This document shows positions 11,343-23,300 of a stretch of 64,000 bases of DNA, piece after piece (the stretch's first letter is position 1; each line of letters starts with the position of its first letter). The notes under the pieces were generated by a model. It searched no databases. It was not told the origin of the DNA and saw only the letters and a program-made list of their open reading frames with translations. This stretch comes from Tenebrio molitor (lineage: Eukaryota > Arthropoda > Insecta > Coleoptera > Tenebrionidae). The translations under genes were made by a program, and so were the position numbers. Location of the stretch: NCBI RefSeq assembly GCF_963966145.1, contig NC_091052.1:18600001-18664000 (forward strand). The letters are read 5' to 3'.

Positions 11343-14300
11343 ATGTTCAGTTTAAACTACTTTGCTTGTTTTGTGATTGTGTTAATACAACTAGTATCCA
11401 GTCAGCTCTTTGTTGGTAAATTTTAAATTTCATTAAATATTACGGAGTCATACATAAAAATGCTTAATAAATGAAAAAGTCATTTAAGTTATTAATATGT
11501 TTTTGAAGTACGAGTATATCGAGTGGAACAAAAGTATCAAATAATCGCTGTAACTTTTTAATTTGAAAAATTATGAAAAATGTTTAATAGAAAAATTGTT
11601 TGGTTTATTATCATGCATGACGTTTAACAAAAATTGTCAACATTCTTGATATTGCATTTTATTACTTAGTAAGTTAATTTTATCACCTTTGTTTTTTTTT
11701 AAATTTTATTCTTTTTCCCCATGGCAATGGCAAAACTGTATTTATGAATACAGAAAGATACGCTTGCTTGAAAATCACACAAAAAATGTATAAAAAATGT
11801 TGGTTGCCATAGCAGCGGAACAAGAGAAGATAGGAACAAACTAGAAAGACCAGATGATGCAGGATAATACACCAATCAACTTTTATATTAACATTTTTTC
11901 ATAAATTGTCAAATTAAAAAGTTACAGCCAATATTTGATACTGTAATGATTTGAATACATTACTTTTTCCGCCAAATATTCGAACCTGCGCAAAACGGTA
12001 ACAAATGTGGTCGTGATCGTCATCGAATCGGAGGAGCCCTACGTTGTGATTTTATTTTGGCGGAAAAAGGTTCGGAATGCAAACGATGAGGGTTCCAGTT
12101 GGAAGAGTGCCGCAAATAAAACACACATGTGAGGGACGCAAAATACCTTTTATTAAAAATGCCTGTAATAACTTTGATGAAAAAGAAATTGAAACGAATA
12201 CAAAGGACAGAAATTAAGTTTAACGAGGTACAAGAAATTAACTAGTTGAGTACCTCACAAAGATAAATGACAAGATGAATGCAACAATATTTAAAATAAC
12301 AGAAAAACGGGCACATGACAGACAAAATGACAGTTAAAGCTTGCAAGACAAGTAAACAAATTATGGTGCAGTTATTACAGACAGGGACGGATGAAAAACC
12401 CTCTTCAAAAACCGTATCCCAGGTATTACTCATATTTCACAATTAGATTAATGACAAAAACAATGGTTATTTGAAACTACGCGGTCAAGGTACGCCAACG
12501 GGAGCTTAGAGCTGGAGGTAACAAACTTTCGGCCGCGAGGGGACTCAGAAGAATAATCTGAGTCATCTTGAAATCAAGCGACGTTTATAGATATTCGGGG
12601 TATTAATGAACGTCAGACTATTTCGCCGACCAAGCAAGAGTGACAGAGCGCCTCGGGGTCGTACGATTAGTATCACTAAACAGCATAAGCGAATATTTAG
12701 CTCCACCGTCCCCAACCAACCGTTTCCCGACAAACCCCCGAAATCTCTATAACCTCGACGGAAGCTTCACGAAAACATCCCGCCGCCGCATAAGCGAAGA
12801 CTCAGGTCCGCCCCCGCTAACGGTTTTAAATAACCGTAGCTTCCACAGAAATTTACTAAACTACCCCACGACTTCCTGATTGTCACCTAGCTCCCACAGG
12901 GGCGCACTTACAACATTTTACTTTAACTTTTCCGAAATCTAGCAACAACACGAAGGAAAAAAAAACCGAGTTTAACTCTATCGAACAAAGCGTAACATTA
13001 AACGATGAGAAAATCCAACAAACAAAGCGCAACATCAAACAATGATAAAATAAGCAAAACAAACGCAACATTAAACCAGGATAACATAAGCAAAACAAAA
13101 CGCAACATTAAACAATGAGGAAATAAAAGAGAACAAAGCGCGAAGTTAAATAACGATAAAATAAAAAACACTTTAAACAGGAATACAATACTCGCTGGCA
13201 ATACTAAACAAAAATATGGCGGGTCGAGTGCCATTAAACAATGTTAGTGAAAGAAAAACAAAATGGACGCACGCGGTCCGGACGACGGCTACTAATTTCC
13301 GAAATTACAAGATTGCAAAAAAAATGAACCTCCCGGGGGAAACTTAGGGATAACGCTTATAATTAACAAATGGGCGCTTCTTAAAGAAACAGCATGCAAC
13401 AAAATGAAATCTACAACATACCCTTACCACGGGGTCCTGGTCTCAAAAACAAAAACAACGGACAACGAGCGTGAGATAAATAATTACCCGTGTGGAATCA
13501 AAAAAGAAACTGCCGGATTCTTCACGGGGACACAAAATATCTACTCGGGACGGTAGTGTAATTGGTTCGGATTTAACTTACAAATTTGAGAAACTTGGAT
13601 CGCTCTTCGCAAGGTGTGTTCGTTTCGAAAAACTAAACAAAAGTGACCTACCCCCTTCAACCGCCCGCGCGAGCCCGTTTCATCCCCCCTATCTTTCCGC
13701 TTTTCAACAGCGTCCACAACTCGCCAAGAGTACCAACCCCATCCCTTAGTTCCTAGTCAAGCCGCTAGTACCTTCCCATTTGGCGCGCTCTCGTGGCGGT
13801 ACCGGGAATTAAAAATTTTAAATTTTAAACTGGGTCACTACAATACTTTTGTTCCACCCTGTATATGTACATACAGGGTGTCCCAAAAATGGCGTACTAA
13901 CAGTGCCCTACGGTGTAGAAGAGATTACCGTAAACGTCAGAAAAATGTTGAAAAAATTCTATTGACCTTATTTGTTGATTTGGCGGTCTTTGAAAGTGGC
14001 ACTTAACAGGTCAATTATTTTGAAATATATGTATGAAATTGTCATGATAGCTACGTCTAATCGTACATATTATCTCAAAGTACAAGATCACTCACTACCA
14101 ATATCTAATTCTGCATAATAGAGAATTTAGAAGCTTTGTAAATAGAAAAAATTATTTTAAATCCTCTACGGTAACATTGCAAGGTAATGATGTACGAATA
14201 TATCTTTGTTTACATTGTATTATCGTTAATAATAATAATAAAAATAATTGATTTTTTTGTCGGAAACATTTTTTCCATATTTTTTTCATGTACATTTAAA

Positions 14301-17300
14301 CATCCTCGATAAGGTAGTAAGTAGTTTGTGCGCCAATTTTGGGACACCTATATATTATAAACTAATATTAATCTTGTAAAACGTTTGAAAAACAATGAAC
14401 AAAGTTTTGAACAGTTTGTGGATCATTTTTCCCCAGAAACTTGGAATTTGTGGCGTGCTCGGCTCGCGTTATGTTCGTTACATTAGTTTTTTGCATATCG
14501 TATGGAAAGCAGCATTTTTTTAAACGAAAAATCATAGTATAAGTAGTACTTTTTTTAATCATTTTATTCCATCTCCTTGGAGGTTTTTTTTAATAGTTTG
14601 ATTTTTACTTTAAATCATAAGCGTCCTAAAATGTCAAAGTTTGACACTAGCGTTAAAAAAATTATTGAAACTATTTTTTTTAAATGCCACATCTCACTCC
14701 AATTCAGACAGCTAGGGCTATTGCAAAGCTAGAAGAAAATTGGTTGTTGGCGGCTGTGGCGAGAGAATTACATTCCAGTAAGACTTGCATCTTCAATATA
14801 AAGAGGCGTTGGCAAGAAAACAGGCTTGAGAGGCCAATACGAATAGGTGTTGGAAAGGTTTCTTTACTAACGTTTACTTTCATTTTAATAATGTATTAAT
14901 TACTTCTCAGCCCCATTTTTATTAAACATTATTTATTACAACTTTTTATTATTAAAATAGTAACGCCTGCTGCACGAACGCCAATGAATACAGGCTGATT
15001 TAATCTAACGAAAAATACGGAAATTTTCGCAAGCTATCGTTCACTTTTGGATGGCCGCGATTGTACATACTTTTTTTTTAATTTTTCATAAATTCTTTTA
15101 AGCCAAATTTTTCAACTTACAACGATATGCAAAAAAATAGTGTCTACAACATGTTATAAAAGTCTCTTTTTTTCACTCGTTTGCTTGATTAACTCGGGGT
15201 ACGCCCTCGTTAATCAAACTGCAAATTCATGAAAAAAAGTATGACTTTCATAATCATAACTAGTTGTACAAATAACTATCTCCGACGAGCATCTTATATT
15301 ACAGATTACAGGCTCAGCTAATAATATTTATAAGTAGGCATTAAGCCGTCTTGTATATAATCAAAAATAAAAATTCCATTTAGTTAATTTTGTTTGGTCA
15401 TACCGGCCGTGAATGGATAATACACTCACCGGCAAAAAAAACGGAACACTAATTATTCCCATAATACCTATTTTGATGTATTTTGACCAGGAGGCAATGA
15501 TAGCAAACATAACCTTGAGCATTAGATTATTTTATTAGCAATTTCGCATAAAAACAATTTTTTTGCTTAAAAACCTTCTTTTCTTAAATTTACCATTTTT
15601 ATAATAATCAAGCAACCTGGTTAGATTTTTATAACTTTTGTAATTTTTTATTGTTGTTAACTTCGAATTTAAGTGCAGAACGTAAAAAATGCCTCTAGCT
15701 GGTGTAAATATTGCCAGAGAAGTAGCTTTGGTTGAAGACTGTTGTTGTTTCCGTTATACAGCTAATGCTATTGAGGCTCCTCTTACTAGTCGTCACAGAG
15801 CTGTTAGAAGGTTTCAAGAGACTGATTGAAAAAGAGCAACCACATAACGCGACGATAGATTTTTAAATAATAATGGTGTTCCGCTTTTTCTGCCGGTGAG
15901 TGTAGTTTCAGAAATATGTATTGCAGTAATTTATAAAGACAATTTTGTGTTTAAAACAAATCCAGTTAAAATTATTGATTTCTGTGGAGGCCCAGTACTA
16001 GTACTAGTTAAGTAATATTAATTAGCTAAATTAAACATTGTAACTTGAATTTTAACTCGAAATTGAACTTTAACTTCAACTTCAACTTCAGCTACAGCTT
16101 CAGCTTCAGCTCCAGCTCCAACTCAAACTCAAACTCCAACTCCAACTCCCACTCCAACTCCCACTCCAACTCCAACTCCAACTCCAACTCCTACTCCCAC
16201 TCCAACTCCAACTAAAACTCCAACTCCAACTCCAAATAAAATTCCAACTCCAACTCCAACTCCAACTCCAGCTTCAACTCCAACTCCAACTCCAACTCCA
16301 ACTCCAACTCCAACATCAACATCAACACCAACACCAACACCAACTCCAACACCAACACCAAATCCAACTTTAACTTTATCTTGAACATGAGCTTGAATTT
16401 GGTAAGTAACACAAATGTGTTTTTAGGTGATCTTTGTAGCTTAAAATCATCTGGATCTCCAGGTGTCTGCAAATTATTTAAAGAATGTAAACAAGCCCGT
16501 GATGATTTACGGAAACATCAGATTTTTCCTCAACGATGTGGATTTCAAAGAGATGAATCAATAGTCTGTTGCGTGAAGTCCAAAAGAAAGCCAGGTGAAA
16601 TAAGTTTAAAAAGCAAGTAAAAGAAAAAAAAAGTAAAAGACATTGTCCTTATATTTTGTATTTTCTTAGAATGTAAAGAATATTCTCGATTAGTTTATGA
16701 AGTTACACGACCACCAATTTTATTAGTTAATCGACCACCGATTACAAGAAATGAGTGTGGACATAGAGTTATCAGACTAATCGTTGGTGGAACAAATGTT
16801 ACTAGAAAGGAATTTCCTCATATGGTAAGAAATGACAAGTTACTTTCTGGTTATTTTAGAATAAAGCTTTTTTACAGGCACTGATTGGATTTGAACCACA
16901 ATCTCGGGATATAAAATGGCTTTGTGGAGGAACTATTATAAGCAACGAATACATTTTAACAGCTGCACATTGCTTGAGTCATCATGAACAGTATGTAGAA
17001 AATTATTGTTATTTGAGCTTAGTCCGAATCAAGAAGTCGACATGACCTGCGTCAGCTTTTAACATTTGACAATAGTGCATCGTGCTACCAATATTTGAAA
17101 ATTTATGTTGGCAATTTGAGACAGATGTCATTACAAATATCAATTTTTGAAATTTTGAGTTGTGTTTCTTCGTGCTTTCTTGGTTTTTCTGCAAATTCAT
17201 TCCTCCGTATTCATTTTGTTTTTCAAAAAACAGTCCTTGTCAGAACTCTGCAGAATTCCAATATTATTTTTGCTATTACAAATTCAACCAAGATACGAAA

Positions 17301-20300
17301 ACTCTGACACTGTCAAAGTCATAGCCGCCCCTTATCTAAGTAATTGTTGATCGCGCGGTATTATCAGAAAGCAGAACATTTAAGAAAAGAGAACATTTTT
17401 AATATTGTCTATCTTTTGCACAGCTTCGACAATTTTTTGCCTAAATCAATGATCAGCTTCTAGACGATATCCCTGAAATGGCAATCTCTAGGATTTCTGA
17501 AAATTTAGTGAAAATAACTTTTCCTGTGAAAATATTGCTAAAATATATATTCACTCTTTTCACTTCAATGTTGAAATTATTTATTGTTTAGTCGATTTTG
17601 ATAATAATGTTTGGGTCTGTGTCATATCATTTGACAGCGTATTCATATCTTGTAAAAGGCTCTTGATGGCTTAGGGGCAAAGCTCCTTTCAGTGATTATT
17701 TTCCTTGAAGTTATACTTGTTTTGGAGATAAACGCACTTAACGATAAAGGTTCTAATTTTTGTTCGCACAGTTAACAGTAACGTTCTCTAATATCTACAA
17801 TAAACACAAGCTGTTTCTGTACCACTGAAAAGATTATGCTTACAAAAACAAGCAATTTGAAACACAATAAGAAAGAAAGTGAAGAAAACTAATTTCAAAC
17901 ATGCAAGGATAAAGACTTATAAAGAAATTTTGTAATGAATGCTCAATATTAACACCTCCTTATACAGCCTGTCCCAGAAAACAGGCATGTGCCGACAGCA
18001 AAAGACAATCCAAGATGACTAGAATAAAATTTCCTGTAGCTCACATAACCGAGTTATAAAGTGTTTCAATTTCATTAATCGCAGGAGCTCGTCCTCAGGT
18101 ATTATTAAAAAATCGGACAGGTTGTTTGTTATACAACAAAAATTATTATTGATATCGCAACAAAATTCGTAATTCCTAATTCCTAATTCCCGGCAACTTA
18201 AAATTGCTCTCATCTTACCTTGATGGTGCTCAACTCTGATGGATGTCTTTTCTCGATTATCGCATGAGATAGAACCCTTTTTCTTTAAAATTAAGATTAT
18301 CACATTTACCTGAGACACCTATACATATAATGCATGCTCGCTCATGACCTAATGAGGATTGCGCCCATAACACTCCTTGATTTTCTATAAATGCAATTGA
18401 ATGTTATATAATTATTTTATTTAGTCTTCTCTAGCTTCTGCTTGCGTCATATAACCGAGATTCTTTAAATAATCAAGCCCGAACAAATTTTTTAAGCTTA
18501 GTAGTCTCCTCACAAACTCCCAAGAGTTTTATCGAAGATTTGAATACACAGTCCTTAATGATTTCAAATGAAAATCGATCGAACATTAAAAAATTATAGT
18601 GACTCCTATTCCATTCACCTGTCATTTGTTAAAAATGGACCAATAAAAACACAATTTTACACATTTGTTACCATGGTTTCAAAGAATTCGACCGAATATT
18701 CCACTCGTGGAAATTATATTTGTAATACCACTAGTGATCCCAGCGAATATTTTTAACAAATGAATGCAGCTTTGAATGAATTTATGGATTGCTTTCAAAC
18801 AGACTCACCTGTCTTTTTTGTGTTATTGGAAACATTTTTTTCGATTTCTGCGTTAATTTCTTCTTCCGATTTGCAGCCAAATTCAAAGAGTTTGTAATGA
18901 TTTGAATACATTACTTTTTCCGCCAAATATTTGAACCTGCGCAAAACGGTAACAAATGTGGTCGTGATCGTCATCGAAGCGGAGGAGCCCTACGTTGTGA
19001 TTTGCTTTTGGCGGAAAAAAGGTTCGGAATGCAAACGATGAGGGTTCCAGTTGGAAGAGTGCCGCAAATAAAACACACATGTGAGGGACGCAAAATACCT
19101 TTTATTAAAAATGCCTGTAATAACTTTGATGAAAAAGAAATTGAAACGAATACAAAGGACAGAAATTATGTTTAACGAAGTACGAGAAATTAATTAGTTG
19201 AGAACATCACAAAGATAAACGACAAGATGAATGCAACAATATTTAAAATAACAAAAAAACGGGCACATGACAGACAAAATGACAGTTAAAGCTTGCAAAA
19301 CAAGTAAACAAATTATAAGGCAGTTATTACAGACAGGGACGGATGAAAAACCCTCTTCAAAAACCGTATCCCAGGTATTACTCATATTTCATAATTAGAT
19401 TAATGACAAAAACAATGGTTATTTGAAACTACGCGGTCAAGGTACGCCAACGGGAGCTTAGAGCTGGAGGTAACAAACTTTCGGCCGCGGGGGGGACTCA
19501 GAAGAATAATCTGAATCATCTTGAAATCAAGCGACGTTTATAGATATTCGGGGTATTAATGAGCGTCAGACTATTTCACCGACCAAGCAAGATTGACAGA
19601 GCGTTTCGGGGTCGTACGATTAGCATTCCTAGACCGCAACCGCAAAGACCTAGGTCCGCCGTCCCCAACCAACCGTTTCCGGACAAAACCCTGAAGTCTC
19701 TATAACCGTCGACGGAAGCTTCACGAAAACATCCCGACGCCGCTCCCGCAAAGACTAAGGTCCGTCCCCGCTAACGGCTCTAAATAACCGTAGCTTCCAC
19801 AGAAATTTACTAAAAAAACCCCACGACTTCCTGATTGTCACCTAGCTCCCACAGGGGCGCACTTACAACATTTTACTTTAACTTTTCCGAAATCTAGCAA
19901 CAACACGAAGGAAAAAAAAACCGAGTTTAACTCTATCGAACAAAGCGTAACATTAAACGGTGAAAAAATCCAACAAAACAAAGCGCAACATTAAACAAGG
20001 ATCAAATAAACAAAACAAAACGCAACATTAAACAAGGATAACATAAGCAAAACAAACCGCAACATCAAACAATGAGGAAATAATAGAGAACAAAACGTGA
20101 AGTTAAATAACGATAAAATAAAACCACTTTAAATGGCACAAATATAAGTAAACAACATAAATCACGAATACAATAATCGCTGGTAATGTTAAACAAAAGA
20201 AAATGGCGGGTCGAGTGCCGTTAGAAAATGTTCGTGAAGAAAAAAAAACAAAATGGACGCACGCGGTTTGGACGACGGCTCCGAATTTTCGAAATTACGA

Positions 20301-23300
20301 GATTGTTAAAAAAAATGAACCTCCCAGAAGAAAGATAACGCTTAAAATTAACAAATGGACGCTTCTTAAAGCAACGGCATGCAACAAAATGAAAACTACA
20401 ACATACCCTTACCACGTGGTCCTGGTCCCAAAAACAAAACACAAAAAAAAGGCAACGAAAGTGGGATAAATTACCCAGGTGAATTAAAAACGTGGAATTC
20501 TTTACGGGGACGCAAAATATCTACTCAGAACGGTAGTGTAATCGGTTCAGATGTAACTTACAGATTTTTGGAATATTGGATCGCTCTTCGCAAGGTCTGT
20601 TCGTTTCGAAAAACCAAACCAAAGTGACCTACCCCCTTCAACCGCCCGCGCGAGCCCGTTTCATCCCCCCTATCTTTCCGCTTTTCAACAGCGTCCACAA
20701 CTCGCCAAAAGTACCAACCCCATCCCTTAGTTCCTAGTCTAGCCGCTAGTACCTTCCCATTTGGCGCGCTCTCGTGGCGGTACCGGGAATTAAAAATTTT
20801 AAATTTTAAACTGGGTCACTACAAGTTGGTTCATGGAATAGTCCTCCGAATACAACTCGTAGTCCAAATTATGTAGATTATTTTTCAAACTGGTTTCACT
20901 CATTCAATTGTGCTTGCAAATCTCACTCGTGCTAACGCACTCGTGTATTCATTCCCAAGCACAATTGATAATTCGTGACCAGTCTGAAAAATAATAATCG
21001 ACATAATTTGGACTACTCGTGGTATTATACAACGTGTAACAGAAATAAGTACATTAATTTTAACTGGCAATAGAACTCGTCAAAAGGAACAACTTTTCTA
21101 TCTACCATTTTGCCGAAAAACGATGTTTAATTCCAAAAAAAAATTGGAGAGATTTTTCACTAAAATAACCTTACGCCACTAACCCCCAATTTCATAATCA
21201 GCTTAAAGTTACTTTAATATTAAAGTTTACCATTTACCATAGAAACATATTGTTGCAACAATCCATTAAAGTCACTTTAAGATAAAGTCGACTTTAAATT
21301 TATTATGAAACTGGCCCTTAATACTGCAATGGCTAATTGAGATCAGCGCTAATATGAAAAAAACATCCATTTTCATCCAGAAAACGTGTTTTAACGCCGA
21401 AATCGAAATTCAAATAAATCTACCCGTATAGCAAAAAATCCACTTCGTAAAAATCTGGTTGTTTCACGTTTTTAGGTAGCTTAGTTTTGGAGATATGAAC
21501 GGTTTTAGGAAAGTCTTTCCTATTTTTTTACGCCACTACGCAACGTTTTTCGCCAAAATGGCAGAGAGAAAAGTTGTTCCTTTTGATGAGTTCTATTACC
21601 AGTTAAAATTAATGTACTTATTTCATAAACATCTGTATATGAAAAACTTATTTTTTGGTACACGCTCTCCAAAATTGCCATTCATTCATTTGAATCCGTA
21701 AAATGAGTCTTTTCTGGATTCATTCCCGAAAAATTACAATGACAATAAAATAGTATGTATACAGGGGTACTCACGAGTGATAATGAGCCCCACAGAATAA
21801 AAAAAATGCAACCCACAATACATTTTCAAAAAAAAGCCGGACATTTTAATTTCAGTAGCCAGCTTTTTTCGGAAATGTATTGTGGGTTGGATTTTTTATT
21901 CTGTCGGGCCCATTATTACTTGTAAATAACCCTGTATTTTTTCTACATGTGCAAGTAAAGAAGGTTTTAGTCTCAAAGTATTTAAAAATTACTTACTTTT
22001 TCGCAACAACAACACAAACTTGTTACTATGGCTAAGCTGCAAGTTTTTATTTACGGTTGCTCTTTTTTGAACAACTTTACCGCGATCGCAATAGAAATTT
22101 CGTAATGAAAAGTCATATGAAAGGTTTGGAAAGCTATTATTTTGTTTGTCACACGTACTATTCCGGACACGGAATCTTGGCTAACATTTTTTAGATTTCT
22201 AAAAAAAAATGATGTAAACCAACCATTAGTGTCATTAATAAATGACAATTATTAAAAATCACTTTGAAGTTTTTCTTGTGACATCAAAAAGGCATGGAAA
22301 TGGCATTATCGAGTCAAAAGTTGGGTTATATTTAATAAAGACCAGTTTACACATATTTGTCAGTTAAATGTCAGTTGTGGCCAAGATTCCGTGTCCGGAA
22401 TAGTACATAAAACGTTTTTGCGGACTCATCTGCTATTCCGACTCGGCTGTCGCCTCGTCCGGAAACAGCAACGATTCGTCCACAAAAACAATGTTTTAGA
22501 TACTTGTAACAAAAATAACTATTTTAACGTCTGTCAAAAAAAGTGCAAGTTTTTTCATTCATTTGCGTTCATAAAATATATGATTTTTGAATCTGTCAAG
22601 AAGCGTTAAGAAAAGTGCCATAGCGGTTCATTTTTTAACGCAATTATAAAATTTGTCATTCATAAATTATTAGTTTTTTTAACGAGTGGGCCAATTTAAA
22701 ACGCGAGGTCTACGGGTTCACATAGGAGAAAATTTTCAAATTTTGAGTGTCGAAAAATTTGTTATCTAAACTTACGGCCCCAAAAAATTTTTTTTTTAAA
22801 TTTCATCAAAAAAAGTTGACTATTTTTCATTGATTTTAGTGTTAGAAGTATCACTTTTTTTCACTTAGTGAAAAAAAGTTATGACGTAAGCAATTTTTTT
22901 TAACTGCTTGGTTTTAATCCATGAATGAACGATATACCTACGTATTCTACAGAGAAGTGATTTATCAAAATGAAAATTGAAATAACGATTAGAACAATTA
23001 GTAACATTAAACCCACCTTTCTTTAGTCCACTAGTAATTTCAGGATCTTCATCTGAATCACTCATTTTGACTTTTATTGAGACTGACATAAAACTGACAA
23101 ATTAATTTTACAACAATAAACATATAATATTTCCTTGGTTACCACAACCGGCCACCGCACTTGACCAAAATGGAAGCACAAATTACAGTTAAATTAGGTT
23201 TTGATTTATGAAATTTTAAAAAATTTTATGGACAACTCGTGTTAGCGTGCTTTTTTTTCATGCGTGTGGATTATTTAACTCGTCTACGACTCGTTTAATA

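Noticed and set aside
16039..16372. CRISPR-like or coding repeat
   Set aside because: Short impure hexanucleotide units without spacers; the minus-strand frame of alternating Leu/Glu is an artefact of the microsatellite.
12242..19385. A pair of nearly identical 63-codon minus-strand frames (12242-12433 and 19194-19385)
   Set aside because: They lie at the same place inside the two solo LTR copies; similarity follows from the repeat, and there is no domain.
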